The notes below the pieces were generated by a model, which did not search any database, was not told the origin of the DNA, and saw only the letters and a program-made list of their open reading frames with translations. The position numbers and the translations under genes are program-made. This document shows, one piece after another, positions 34,725-43,887 of a stretch of 64,000 nt of DNA. Positions within the stretch are counted from its first letter, which is position 1. Every line of letters starts with the position of its first letter. Origin of the DNA: Helicobacter sp. (GTDB taxonomy: Bacteria > Campylobacterota > Campylobacteria > Campylobacterales > Helicobacteraceae); NCBI RefSeq assembly GCF_017502485.1, contig NZ_JAFVUX010000043.1:1-64000 (forward strand). The letters run 5' to 3'.

Positions 34725-35647
34725 CGTCCCCGTAGTGATTGTATGCGGTTTTGTATGCTTGGGTGTGTGCTAAAGGCTTCGCCTATGCTAAAGATATAGG
34801 CAGCTTGGCGGGTTGGATTGGTGTCAAGCTGGGAGAAGTCGTTGCGCTTGTAGCTAGCTTCAATTTTTTGTAGTGCGCTAATGAGTGGATTTGGATTATT
34901 CATAAGATAGGCGCTGCCTGCATCTGCCATATATTCTCTACTGCGACTAAGGAACATTTGTAGCCAAAGTGTAAGAATTGGTAGGACAAATTGCAACACA
35001 AGTAAGATTGTCTTAGCTTTTTGTGCGCCTTCATTGCGATTGTTCCCTAGGAACATCCACACCGCGCTATTGCACACAAGTAGCAAGATATTGCTCAAAA
35101 TTCCCACACACATAGTAAGCCGCACATCGCCGTGCCGTATATGGCTTAGCTCATGGGCTAGCACAGCTTTTAGTTCTTGATCATCTAGGCTAAGGGCTAG
35201 AGCTTTGGTAATGGCTATAAGAGAGTTTGGCTCACTCCAGCCACTAGCAAAGGCATTCATATAGGGTGCGTGGATAAGATAAAGCCTAGGGGAAATGGGG
35301 CTAGAAGATCTGCGCAGTACATCATCAAGTGCATTGCGCACACGCGCCTGCAAAGGCTCTAATGGCACTCCCTGTGAGAGCTCTTCATACTCATCACCAG
35401 AGAGCATAATAGCATCAAAGCGCGAAATGCTATACCAAATAATGACCACAGCTACAAGACTTGTGAGACAGGTAATAAGTGGGAATTCTTGCAGGCTTAG
35501 AAGCAGGTAGAATCCACGCTCAAGACTTTGGGCATTAATGCGCACAATATCGACCAAAAGCCCTATAAATAAGAAGATAGCCACATAACAAAGTAGCACA
35601 GCATAAGTCTTTAGCGAGTTTTTTTGCACAATCGCTTGAAAGTTCAT
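34721..35647 (-). CDS. htpX: HtpX-like M48 zinc metalloprotease
   Basis: HtpX-type proteases of the inner membrane degrade misfolded membrane proteins together with FtsH. The 308-residue product has two N-terminal membrane helices (about 12-35 and 50-70). The active-site motif HELSHIRHGD (HExxH, about residues 162-166) follows, then a second pair of hydrophobic segments, and SREYMADAGSAYLM, whose Glu is the third zinc ligand. The segment YMNAFASGWSEPNSLIAIT before the active site is also typical. AAGGAG lies 6 bases before the ATG. It overlaps folE by four bases. Confidence 0.92.
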   Translation of the reverse strand: MNFQAIVQKNSLKTYAVLLCYVAIFLFIGLLVDIVRINAQSLERGFYLLLSLQEFPLITCLTSLVAVVIIWYSISRFDAIMLSGDEYEELSQGVPLEPLQARVRNALDDVLRRSSSPISPRLYLIHAPYMNAFASGWSEPNSLIAITKALALSLDDQELKAVLAHELSHIRHGDVRLTMCVGILSNILLLVCNSAVWMFLGNNRNEGAQKAKTILLVLQFVLPILTLWLQMFLSRSREYMADAGSAYLMNNPNPLISALQKIEASYKRNDFSQLDTNPTRQAAYIFSIGEAFSTHPSIQNRIQSLRGR

Positions 35648-35708
35648 CGTGTTCTCCTTAGTTGTAGGGTTGATTGGGCGGTATTGTATCGTGTTATTGG
35701 GCAGTTTA

Positions 35709-37007
35709 TCATTTGCTTTGGGTGGGGGATTGAGATTTTAGGTGTTGCTTTAGTATCTGCTCTAAAAAGCTTGTGGCATACGCGCCACTTGGCAGGCTAA
35801 AGTGTAGTTCTGCTTGGGCTACCTGGGGCTTGTAGATATACTCCACATCACTTGCCCACACCCACGCATATCGCCTAGAGCTAGGTGCGAGAATGGGGCT
35901 TATGAAGTTTCTCTCTAGCTGTCTTGCAAGATTATGCGCATATTTTAGATTCTGCCCACTTAGCGCACCTGTGGGGGAAAAGCCTTGGTGAAAAAATCTT
36001 TCGCATTCCGCTCTTGTAGGAATATCTAGTGTAAAAAGCTTGCCGTGGGGATAGTGGCAGCATAGATCGCCATCTAGGAGCGTGAAAGCTTGAGACTGCT
36101 TGTGTAAGGATTCTAGCGCGGCTTTAGGGAGAGATTGTAAAAATCGCGCACAAAGCGTGGTAGCGCAAGCATCTTGCGCACGCTCAAGGCAAAATGAGGA
36201 TTCTAGCTTGCTAGGTTTTGTGGCATAGTGGCGTGCGAATTCTTGCAGATCTTTTACGCTAGAATCCCTTACCCACGCACTTAAGCATATCCTAGCCCTA
36301 AGCCAGCCATTAAACAAAAAACTCTGGTAGCTTGAGATGAAAAACTCTCGCATTGCGCGCTTTTGCTTTGTGCTTGTGCTAGGAGAGTAGAAAAGCTCTG
36401 GGACAAGCTCTGTGAGTAGCGCAAGATAGGGAGCTTCATAGATTGTTATAGTGGATTTTGCTGAGTGTTGCATATTGAGCGCACGCCCGAGCAAATAATT
36501 GTCCCCATTTATGCCAAATCGCTGGAATCCAAAAAAATTGGGGAAGCCATTTTGAGCAATGTGTATGAAAGTAGATTCTAGCTTTTTGGCATTGGCTGGG
36601 GTAAGCTTTTTTAGTCGCATAAAAAAGCGATTCCCTTTCAAATGTCCTAGGCGAAGCTTGTTGCTATGTAGTGTGCTATCAAGTAGCTTTATATCATACT
36701 CTTTAGCTATGGAGTTAAAGCGGGCGTGGAAGTCTTGCGCATTCTTTGCTGGGATTGATAGGTATTGTGTGGTGGTGGCGTGCTTATCCTTTAAACCGGC
36801 GTAGCCTATGGATTTTGCAGGGAGGTTAAAATACTTAGCGATAATACCAATAAGCTCAAAGGTTGTTAGATTTTTTTTCCTCACCTTTAAGATTCTATGC
36901 TCGCCACTCCCGCTAAAGTCATATAGCGGGAGCTCTTGCACGACAAAGTCTCTAGCACTATGCGCGAAATAGCACTCAATAGGTGCGTGTGCATAGGCGA
37001 AATACAT
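35709..37007 (-). CDS. truD: tRNA pseudouridine(13) synthase TruD
   Basis: TruD makes pseudouridine at position 13 of tRNA-Glu. The 432-residue product is longer than the E. coli enzyme (349), as in other epsilonproteobacteria. It has the catalytic motif GYAGLKDKHATTTQ, with the essential Asp, near residue 75. It also has FPNFFGFQRFG and a C-terminal segment with PLAPSSRRYAWVWASDVEYIYK-like character. The reading frame opens with GTG at 37010 overlapping the alr stop (GTGA). The ATG three bases on, at 37007, shares one base with that stop. I use the ATG, and coupling to alr is implied either way. Confidence 0.9.
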   Translation of the reverse strand: MYFAYAHAPIECYFAHSARDFVVQELPLYDFSGSGEHRILKVRKKNLTTFELIGIIAKYFNLPAKSIGYAGLKDKHATTTQYLSIPAKNAQDFHARFNSIAKEYDIKLLDSTLHSNKLRLGHLKGNRFFMRLKKLTPANAKKLESTFIHIAQNGFPNFFGFQRFGINGDNYLLGRALNMQHSAKSTITIYEAPYLALLTELVPELFYSPSTSTKQKRAMREFFISSYQSFLFNGWLRARICLSAWVRDSSVKDLQEFARHYATKPSKLESSFCLERAQDACATTLCARFLQSLPKAALESLHKQSQAFTLLDGDLCCHYPHGKLFTLDIPTRAECERFFHQGFSPTGALSGQNLKYAHNLARQLERNFISPILAPSSRRYAWVWASDVEYIYKPQVAQAELHFSLPSGAYATSFLEQILKQHLKSQSPTQSK

Positions 37008-38083
37008 CACACTACCACGCGCTTTAAGGTAGGGGATAGGTGTGTTAGGATCATATAGGGAATCGCGCCAAACTCTTTAGCCCACTCACTTACATCGCTA
37101 AATACACAAATTTCTTCTTTCTCGCTTTGGCAGGAGAAACAGTCCATAGACATTACAGGTAGGATTTTTTCTCCACTTGCGCAAGTGAGATTCTGCCTAG
37201 AATCTACTCGCAACAGCCCATCACCATAGCCTACATCATAGGTGCTAAAAACTCCATTTTCTTGCACGACACTTACACCTCCATAGCCGATCTTGTCACC
37301 CTTTTTAAGATATAGGCTAGAGATTTTTTGTGCATAGAGACTTGCTACTGGAACAAGCGAGATAGGTAGAGTAAGCTCGCTTGTGTGATACCCGTACGCA
37401 CCAATGCCTATGCGCACCAAATCGCCTAGATCATTGACATTGGCATTATGTAAGCATAGGCGTAGGGCACCGCTAGTGCTAAGGGAGTGGAATCTAGGTA
37501 TAGGATCATTGCGCACTTCGCACCATTTGCACACCTTATCTTTAACCTCCCTAAAAGCTTGCACTGATGTAAAGAAGTTTTCATTATCATTATCTCCATA
37601 ACCATTGTGTCCAAATACCCCAGCAAGCCTAATATGCTCCGCATTTTCAAGCTGTGCTAGAGCAGAATCTAGCTCATTGATAGTAATGCCATTGCGATGC
37701 ATTCCAATGTCGATTTTTAGCTCAATATTGCGCGTTTGGTGAGCGTTTTTATGCTCGGTGATACAAGATTGAAGAGCTTGTAAAGAGGGGATGGATGCCC
37801 AGATATTGCTCGGTGCATTTGGCGGGATCTCACCATAGAGCGCGGTGATTATACGAAAGTGCTGGGCTATGCTTATAGCTTCTTCATAGTTTTTGACAAA
37901 TACAGATTCTATGTTAGCTTCTTTGGCTAGATGAGCCATTTGTTTAAGTCCGTGTCCATAGGCATTATCTTTTAGCACTAGTGCGAGATTGGGGGTGGTG
38001 GGGTAGGTGGCTTTGGAGAGTTCATTGGTGATTGCCGTAAGATTGTGGAAAAATGCTTGAGAGTCAAGGCGGATATATGCCAT
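37007..38083 (-). CDS. alr: Alanine racemase
   Basis: Alr is the PLP enzyme that makes D-alanine for peptidoglycan. The 358-residue product has the PLP-binding lysine Lys38 in LALVLKDNAYGHG, the GMHRNGI segment, HSLSTSGALR and VRIGIGAYGYHTSE in the barrel. The C-terminal domain has VGYGDGLLR with the catalytic Tyr opposite the lysine and MSMDCF. Length is normal. AAAGG lies before the ATG. It comes first of the alr-truD pair and overlaps truD. D-alanine supply fits the peptidoglycan theme of the csd genes in this window, although it is an essential gene in any case. Confidence 0.95.
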   Translation of the reverse strand: MAYIRLDSQAFFHNLTAITNELSKATYPTTPNLALVLKDNAYGHGLKQMAHLAKEANIESVFVKNYEEAISIAQHFRIITALYGEIPPNAPSNIWASIPSLQALQSCITEHKNAHQTRNIELKIDIGMHRNGITINELDSALAQLENAEHIRLAGVFGHNGYGDNDNENFFTSVQAFREVKDKVCKWCEVRNDPIPRFHSLSTSGALRLCLHNANVNDLGDLVRIGIGAYGYHTSELTLPISLVPVASLYAQKISSLYLKKGDKIGYGGVSVVQENGVFSTYDVGYGDGLLRVDSRQNLTCASGEKILPVMSMDCFSCQSEKEEICVFSDVSEWAKEFGAIPYMILTHLSPTLKRVVV

Positions 38084-38136
38084 ATAGAGCCTTTAGGTAG
38101 AAAGTGGGGCATTATACACAAAGGTAGCTTTTATGG

Positions 38137-38448
38137 CTATTTGGCTTTGGGCAGGCTTGAGATATACTCTGCTAGCTCTTTTATGTCTGTATCGCTTAGA
38201 TTCTGAGCTTGGATATACATAATGCTTTTAGCCCCACCATTATCGGCAAATTGCGCCCGATAGCCTTTAAGATCGGCGATGAGCTTTTGCTTGCTTAGTC
38301 CTGCTATGCTCGTGCCACCTCTTGCCCCGGGGGCGATTTTCTGCCCATCTTCGCCGTGGCAAGCGATACATTTTGTAAAGATTTTAGGCGCAGAATTTGC
38401 TAAGGCTAGGGAGCAAGCAAGTCCTAAACATACTAGGGGGTGTAGCAT
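38137..38448 (-). CDS. Periplasmic cytochrome c553
   Basis: The 103-residue product has a signal peptide (about 1-19, MLHPLVCLGLACSLALANS), a haem-binding CIACH motif near residues 27-31, and a later Met (KSIMYIQAQ) as probable axial ligand. This matches the small class I cytochrome c553 of Helicobacter (HP1227), which carries electrons from the bc1 complex to cbb3 oxidase or cytochrome c peroxidase. The ATG lacks a strong ribosome-binding site and follows the upstream lipoprotein stop by 9 bases, so it may depend on that gene's transcript. Confidence 0.92.
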   Translation of the reverse strand: MLHPLVCLGLACSLALANSAPKIFTKCIACHGEDGQKIAPGARGGTSIAGLSKQKLIADLKGYRAQFADNGGAKSIMYIQAQNLSDTDIKELAEYISSLPKAK

Positions 38449-38457
38449 TGTCCATAC

Positions 38458-39135
38458 CTAGGAGCTAGTGTTGCGATAGAGATAAATTGTCATTTCTTTA
38501 CCCTCTAGGACTAGGTAGTCTCTAGATTTTTGGACTACTTTAAAGCTCCCTTCTAGTTCACGGATAAAGCGAAACTCAAAGCGCACAATCTCACTAGGTG
38601 AGCAAAGCTTGCGTGTAGAGCCACCATTTGATAGCTCGATATGCTCCTTATCGCTCCATATATAGCTTGAGAAATATGACCCGCAGCCACTTTGCCCAGA
38701 GATTCTACCTTGTGTCGTATCGAAATTAAGTGTAGCGACCTCATCAATTTGCGCAATCTCGTTTAAGCGGGATTTGTCATAGATTAAAGCCATAGCATCA
38801 AGCTGTGCTTGGGAGAGATTATTTAACGCTTCCGTGGTTTCTTTTGCTTTTAGAGCCTTTTGCGGTAAGTCATCTTGCTCTTGCTTTGCTAGATTCTGCT
38901 TGGCATTAGCCGCTAGGACTTGGGGGGCGTAGAAAGTCTCTTTGTTGTCAATCACGATTTTTTGCACATACCAATCATCGCCGTTAATGTTGCCTTGTGT
39001 GGCTTTGCGCTGGATATATTCAAACAGCGAGCAGCCACTCCCTAGCACTAGCACATTAGCTAGGATAAAAAGCGTAAAAAATACCCGAGCTACTTGTAGT
39101 ATGTGAGAATCGCTTTGAAAATGTATTTTGTCCAT
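38458..39135 (-). CDS. META-domain lipoprotein (HslJ-like)
   Basis: The 225-residue product has a signal peptide with lipobox VLGSGC, acylated Cys about 35. A helical/Gln-rich middle follows (about 85-120), and then a META-like domain (about 125-220) with the pattern LNFDTTQGRISGQSGCGSYFSSYIW, the G-C-N/G-x-Y/F core of HslJ/DUF306 proteins. These envelope lipoproteins are linked in other bacteria to heat-shock or novobiocin resistance, without a known biochemical role. The N-terminus before the hydrophobic stretch is unusually long (about 17 residues), so the true start could be further in. No alternative ATG lies before the signal. Confidence 0.72.
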   Translation of the reverse strand: MDKIHFQSDSHILQVARVFFTLFILANVLVLGSGCSLFEYIQRKATQGNINGDDWYVQKIVIDNKETFYAPQVLAANAKQNLAKQEQDDLPQKALKAKETTEALNNLSQAQLDAMALIYDKSRLNEIAQIDEVATLNFDTTQGRISGQSGCGSYFSSYIWSDKEHIELSNGGSTRKLCSPSEIVRFEFRFIRELEGSFKVVQKSRDYLVLEGKEMTIYLYRNTSS

Positions 39136-39188
39136 TATGCTACCTTAGTCCTAATTTACTCTAAGAGACAAGCAAAAACTAGTCCATA

Positions 39189-40490
39189 TTATACAAAATC
39201 TCTAAACAATGCTCCTAGATCAAGTCCGCATATTTGTGTATCTTTGCGTTTATCTAAAATCCCTCGCGCACCTTGGATTAGGTCATGGCTAGAAATGCCG
39301 TGTGCGATGGAGATTCTCGCTTCTAAAAACGCACTTAGATGATCGCAGACCTTCAAAAACTCTCCACATACAGGATTGTATTCATCGCTATTGTAGCGCG
39401 CAAAAAGCTCGTTAGAATCTTTCGTATAATGTGTGAAATCCTCGATCCTATATCGATTGGCAAATTCATTTTGTGTGAAATACACAATATCAGCACAGAT
39501 AGATTCTGGGAGATGGGCTAGAATCTTTTCTTCTACTGCGCGCACTTCAATTTGCTTGATTTGCTCATCTAGCCCTGCTATGGAGGTTTTGATAGGAGAG
39601 ATAATATCGCGTGTCAAAATCTCTGGCAAATCGTGGAAAAGACCACCTAGGAAGTGGTTGATACGCATTTGTTTGCAAGAGGGCATATCAAGACTTAAAA
39701 GATAGCCACAAAGTGCTACCACAAGTGTATGTCCTAGCACAGAGGTTGCTGGAACGCGTGGGGTTTGACTCCACCGCTTTTGGAATCGAAGCTGCCCAAA
39801 CATTGTGATAATTTCGCTAAATTGCTTAAAAAGCACGACTTGCTTCATACCTTGCAAGTTGTAATGCTTTTCTACTTCTTTGTCAATGATGGCTTTGATA
39901 TTACCTACATCAAACATTGTTGGATTGAAATGGTGGATAATATCAAACTCCCATTTTGAAGCATAGTAGTGAGCAGCTTGGAGGATTTGCTTCTCAATAT
40001 TGTGGGGCGGGTGCTTGAAGTAGTGATCTAGTGATGAGAAAAACTCATACTCACAAAGATCGCCCCTAAGCTCTCTTGTAACAAAGCTCGCAAGCTCTTT
40101 TCTATGTAGCTTTTGCAACTCGTGGAAAACGGGTGGTTTAATATCTGTAAGCACCACACGCTCAAAAAAATCAAAGCAAAAATACTCTATAAGTCGCTCC
40201 CAATCAATCTCGCGCCCATCAATCTCCTCATACTTAGCGAACAAATAGGCGATGACCATTTTGTGCGCCTGCTTATCAAGCTCGACAAACTCCACTGGAC
40301 AAGCTTGGTCATTCCACCTGCGGATAGAGGCGGCGACAAAGATTCTGCGCAATAGCTTGGTATTGAGGCGTGGTTTTTTGGGGAGTGCTGGTGATTGAGC
40401 AGACAAGTGGGCTTGGGGGGTGCTGGATTCTAGGGGAGAGGCTACATTAGATTCTGGTGAGAAATCTATAAGTGATTTGTCGTTTTGCAA
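39189..40490 (-). CDS. HD-domain phosphohydrolase
   Basis: The 433-residue cytosolic product has a Ser/Pro-rich N-terminus (about 1-35), a helical middle, and an HD domain. The HD domain has HTLVVAL with the first metal His, LGGLFHDLPEILTRDIISPIK with the HD pair, and FLKVCDHLSAFLEARISI with the last Asp, the arrangement of YfbR-type 5'-nucleotidases/HD hydrolases. Substrate is unknown. The start is TTG at 40490, supported by AAAGGATC 4 bases upstream; no ATG is available before residue 70. Two near-copies of the dispersed palindrome lie in the N-terminal region and account for part of its Ser content. Confidence 0.78.
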   Translation of the reverse strand: MQNDKSLIDFSPESNVASPLESSTPQAHLSAQSPALPKKPRLNTKLLRRIFVAASIRRWNDQACPVEFVELDKQAHKMVIAYLFAKYEEIDGREIDWERLIEYFCFDFFERVVLTDIKPPVFHELQKLHRKELASFVTRELRGDLCEYEFFSSLDHYFKHPPHNIEKQILQAAHYYASKWEFDIIHHFNPTMFDVGNIKAIIDKEVEKHYNLQGMKQVVLFKQFSEIITMFGQLRFQKRWSQTPRVPATSVLGHTLVVALCGYLLSLDMPSCKQMRINHFLGGLFHDLPEILTRDIISPIKTSIAGLDEQIKQIEVRAVEEKILAHLPESICADIVYFTQNEFANRYRIEDFTHYTKDSNELFARYNSDEYNPVCGEFLKVCDHLSAFLEARISIAHGISSHDLIQGARGILDKRKDTQICGLDLGALFRDFV

Positions 40491-40525
40491 GAAGATCCTT
40501 TCGTGCTTGGGTTGCTAGTTATACA

Positions 40526-41218
40526 TTATTTTTTGGGTTTGTAATTTATGATATCTAGTTCCATATAGCGGATAATCTCATCTAGTGCGTAGTCAAATGC
40601 GCGTTGCAGTGCCAGAATTTGTCCATGCGTATTCCACACCAGCCCTTCATGGACAACATCACTTATGATAGTAAATGTATCGCCCTGTTGGATTTCTTGC
40701 CCAAGGAAGAATATATAATTTATAGTGACGAATGCGACTTTCTCATCTTCGATGATCCCCATATCGCGCAGACTCACACGCAAAGTCATCGGTGTAGTGG
40801 CAAGTGGGCTTAGTAGCGCGCATTTTTTCGCTGCGCGTGCTTGAAGTGCTTGGGTCATCAGCTCTGTTGGCAAGCCTAGTAGCTTTGTATCTGGTAGCGG
40901 TGTAAGTTCACTAGAAGTGGTATGTAGCAAAATCTGCTGGGTATCTATGTATGTGGGAGCTTCAATCTCTAGACGCAGTGTGGTTGTGGTGGCAGTTACA
41001 CACTGGTGTTTGCGTTCTGATTTTATGCGTGATTGTATAGTCGTGCTAGATTCTAGAGTATAGTAGCGTTGCTTTGGCGTGGAGATTTTGAGATTCACAC
41101 AGCCACTAAATGCGATTATAGCAGCCACACTGACACCAAGGGTTACTAGAGTCTTGACAAAAGCGAAGAGACTTTGGCGTGGATTGCGAGTAAGATCTTG
41201 AATCATTAAGCTTCTCAT
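40526..41218 (-). CDS. ABC-transport auxiliary lipoprotein of the Mla-type transporter
   Basis: The 230-residue product has a membrane/signal segment (about 22-39) ending in the lipobox AFSGC with Cys40. A PqiC/ABC_trans_aux-like domain follows, in which RYYTLE and the LRLEIEAPTYIDTQQILL segment are typical. It overlaps the MCE gene by four bases and is last of four genes in the order permease, ATPase, MCE, lipoprotein. It may bridge the MCE ring to the outer membrane in phospholipid transport. The N-terminus before the hydrophobic part is long for a lipoprotein. MIQDLTR at the second Met is an alternative start. Confidence 0.75.
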   Translation of the reverse strand: MRSLMIQDLTRNPRQSLFAFVKTLVTLGVSVAAIIAFSGCVNLKISTPKQRYYTLESSTTIQSRIKSERKHQCVTATTTTLRLEIEAPTYIDTQQILLHTTSSELTPLPDTKLLGLPTELMTQALQARAAKKCALLSPLATTPMTLRVSLRDMGIIEDEKVAFVTINYIFFLGQEIQQGDTFTIISDVVHEGLVWNTHGQILALQRAFDYALDEIIRYMELDIINYKPKK

Positions 41219-41982
41219 TTGCTGGCTCCAAAAATAGTAGAATAGGGATCGCGGTCAAATTTATTAAGCAAATTGGTAGTTTTTTGCAGGAATATATCGA
41301 TATGCTGGAGAGATTTTTGTGTCTGGTAGAGTGTCGAGCTTGCCAAACTTAGCACGCTACCTTGCTCCTCACCTAGTTGTTTGTTGATTTGATGAAGCAT
41401 ATGGTTTAGATTTTGGCTTAGGACTGGAAGCTGAGTAGAGAATCTATCAAGGGAAGCAAGTGTGTTGCTAATATGTGCTACATTTTTCTCGCTAAGGAGT
41501 TTGTCTGCGCTATCAAGTACACCTAGTATTTCTTCTAGTGCAGAGTCTGCTTTACTGCTAAGCTTGCCTAAAAAACCTTGATCAAGTGTTAAAATCGCAT
41601 CGCTATCGCTAGTAATAATCTCGCCTTTTAGATTCTGGCGCAAAGCTAGGTAGCTAAGCCCAGCTAGTCCTTGAGAGTCAATAAGTACGCTAGAGCCTTT
41701 AGCTATAGGGATTGATTTTTGGATAAGTAGGGTGATTTTGACCATACCTAGCTGGGTGGTGTCAAAGCCTATGTGTTTAATATGCCCAATGGTAATACCC
41801 TTATATTTAATGGGTGTCTTTACGGTAATGCCAGATATATCATAGCTTGTGGTGATGGTATAAGTGCGAAAGTTATCTTCGTTAAGGCCGATTCTACCAA
41901 ACCACAAGATAAACGCAATAAACCCAATGAGTATGACAAAAAACATTCCTCCTATGAGCACATAATTTACATTTCTCTCCAT
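41215..41982 (-). CDS. mlaD: MCE-domain protein MlaD
   Basis: MlaD-type proteins form a hexameric ring in the periplasm that carries phospholipids between the two membranes. The 255-residue product has one N-terminal membrane helix (about 6-28, YVLIGGMFFVILIGFIAFIL). The MCE domain (about 38-115) has TVKTPIKYKGITIGHI and GLAGLSYLAL, and a helical C-terminal region (about 140-250) is predicted to build the central tube. It overlaps the ATPase gene by 16 bases. The order matches HP1466-HP1464 of H. pylori. Confidence 0.9.
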   Translation of the reverse strand: MERNVNYVLIGGMFFVILIGFIAFILWFGRIGLNEDNFRTYTITTSYDISGITVKTPIKYKGITIGHIKHIGFDTTQLGMVKITLLIQKSIPIAKGSSVLIDSQGLAGLSYLALRQNLKGEIITSDSDAILTLDQGFLGKLSSKADSALEEILGVLDSADKLLSEKNVAHISNTLASLDRFSTQLPVLSQNLNHMLHQINKQLGEEQGSVLSLASSTLYQTQKSLQHIDIFLQKTTNLLNKFDRDPYSTIFGASK

Positions 41983-42725
41983 AGCCTCTCTCCTCGTTTG
42001 CTGAAAAATAAATTACTAGAATCTAGCGTATGCGCATTTTGCGCAAGCTCGCTAAGATTGCCCAAAAATTCTATCTGCCCATCTTTTAGCATTAAAAACC
42101 TATCGGTTGTATCCTTGATAGAATCTAAATCGTGCGTGATCATTACAATTGTCATTGTAAATTCTAATCGAAGTGTGCAAATAAGCTCATCGAGTTGCTG
42201 TGCACTAGCTGGGTCAAGCCCGCTACTAGGCTCATCTAAAAATAAGATTCTAGGGTTTAGGGCTAGGGCTCGTGCCAATCCTACACGCTTCTTCATGCCA
42301 CCACTTAGCTCGTGTGGATAGAGATGGTAGGCTTTGGGGCTAAGCCCCACGCGATCAAGCAGGTATTTTGCCACTTCAGTAATGCTTGATTGCGGATATG
42401 CGCTATACTCTTCAAGGAGTATACCGACATTTTCTAGCACATTTAATGAACTAAAAAGCGCGCCAAACTGAAAGAGCACGCCACAGCGCGTAAGCAGTGT
42501 GCTAGGGTCTTTAAGCTGCCAAATATCTTCATCAAAGATTAGGATTCTGCCACTTTTAGGGCGATTGAGTAAGATCATTGAGCGAAGTAGGGTGGATTTC
42601 CCGCTACCACTACCTCCTAGAATCCCAAAAATCTCACCTTCATAAATATCAAAACTAATATGATCGTGGATGAGCCTATTTTCATAAGCGGTGCAGAGAT
42701 CTTGGACTTGGATAAGCGATTTCAT
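41967..42725 (-). CDS. mlaF: MlaF-type ABC transporter ATPase
   Basis: The 252-residue cytosolic ATPase drives the Mla phospholipid transporter. It has Walker A GGSGSGKST (about residues 35-43), the Q-loop region FQFGALFSSLNVLENV typical of the MlaF subfamily, signature LSGGMKKRVGLARAL, Walker B RILFLDEPSSGLDP and the switch His in MITHDLDS. Its ATG overlaps the permease stop by four bases. The FGALFSSLNV stretch distinguishes MlaF-like ATPases from other ABC importers. Confidence 0.93.
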   Translation of the reverse strand: MKSLIQVQDLCTAYENRLIHDHISFDIYEGEIFGILGGSGSGKSTLLRSMILLNRPKSGRILIFDEDIWQLKDPSTLLTRCGVLFQFGALFSSLNVLENVGILLEEYSAYPQSSITEVAKYLLDRVGLSPKAYHLYPHELSGGMKKRVGLARALALNPRILFLDEPSSGLDPASAQQLDELICTLRLEFTMTIVMITHDLDSIKDTTDRFLMLKDGQIEFLGNLSELAQNAHTLDSSNLFFSKRGERLWREM

Positions 42726-43849
42726 ATCCCAAGCCTTGAGGTGATGAAAGAAAACGCCGCATTAATAGCGATGATCCAAAAGAGCGCATTAACAACGCTA
42801 ATAGTAGTAACGCGCCCTAGCTCTTGAGTGTTCTCCTTAATGCAAAATCCACGGAAGCACCCTACAAGCGCAATTGCCGCGCCAAAAAATGGAGCTTTGA
42901 CAAGTCCGATGAAAAAGTGCGACCAACTCACACTCTCATACACGCGATCAATATAAGTCCCCATATTAATCCCTAACTGCATATACACAGCAAGCATACC
43001 GCCTAGCAGGCTAAACGCATCGGCTAAAAACACTAGAAGTGGCATAACGATAATGAGTGCAAATAGCCTCGGAATCACAAGAAATGCAATCGGGTGGAAA
43101 TTCATCGTTTTCATCGCATCAATTTCATCAGTTAGGTGCATTGCTCCAATTTGTGCAGTAAAGCTTGAGGCGCTACGCCCAGCGATGACAAGTGCTAGGA
43201 TAAATGGACCCATCTCACGCAAAGAAAGCTTGGCTGACATCTCAATACTCAGCATCGGCGCACCCATAAGCTCTAGCTGCACTGCTCCTTGCAGTGCTAT
43301 GGCAAAGCCTACAATAAGGGCGGTAAGTAAGCTCACGGGCAGGGCTTTAAAGCCAGATTCATTGATATGATAGAGCAAGGGAGTTAAGCGGACATCGCGT
43401 CTCCATAAAGAAAGTGCTAGATAGTAAAAGCTCATTCCCACAAAGTTTAAAAAGTCTAAAAAGCTTTGATAAAAGCTATAAGCCCACTTGCCAAGCGAAG
43501 CAAGTAGTGCGCGAAACAAGTATCGCTTGGGTGCAGGAGGCATCGTACTCACTAGGCATTGATCAAGCACGACGCATATATGCTCACTTGCTTGGATTTC
43601 TAGGGATTTATGCAAATGTGTCTTTAAAAAAACCCCAAAGGCTAAGTCGATTTGCGCATCTTGTTCAAAGACAATGCGCGCTATGGAAAAATGCTTAGAT
43701 TTTAGCGCGCGTCTTAGGGCAATGAGTGCATGCTTAGGGGCGCGGAAGTCCCACACTCCACCGATGATCATCGTAGCTTTGGTAGTGGTAGAATCTATGC
43801 GAAAGTATGGTGCCTGCACTTCTTGCGCGCCTTTGTATGCAATCGCCAT
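42722..43849 (-). CDS. mlaE: MlaE-type ABC transporter permease with N-terminal domain
   Basis: MlaE is the membrane permease of the phospholipid transporter. The product of about 375 residues has a MlaE domain (about 145-375) with ALQGAVQLELMGAP, LSLREMGPFILALVIAGRSASSFTAQIGAMHLTDEIDAM and IPRLFALIIVMPLLVFLADAF. In front lies a soluble domain of about 120 residues, resembling a STAS fold, which in E. coli is the separate protein MlaB. The longest frame starts with TTG at 43855. The ATG two codons later is preferred, although its ribosome-binding site is weak. Confidence 0.88.
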   Translation of the reverse strand: MAIAYKGAQEVQAPYFRIDSTTTKATMIIGGVWDFRAPKHALIALRRALKSKHFSIARIVFEQDAQIDLAFGVFLKTHLHKSLEIQASEHICVVLDQCLVSTMPPAPKRYLFRALLASLGKWAYSFYQSFLDFLNFVGMSFYYLALSLWRRDVRLTPLLYHINESGFKALPVSLLTALIVGFAIALQGAVQLELMGAPMLSIEMSAKLSLREMGPFILALVIAGRSASSFTAQIGAMHLTDEIDAMKTMNFHPIAFLVIPRLFALIIVMPLLVFLADAFSLLGGMLAVYMQLGINMGTYIDRVYESVSWSHFFIGLVKAPFFGAAIALVGCFRGFCIKENTQELGRVTTISVVNALFWIIAINAAFSFITSRLGI

Positions 43850-43887
43850 TAGCAACTATCCCTAGTATCAGTTAGCTCAAGCAGAGC

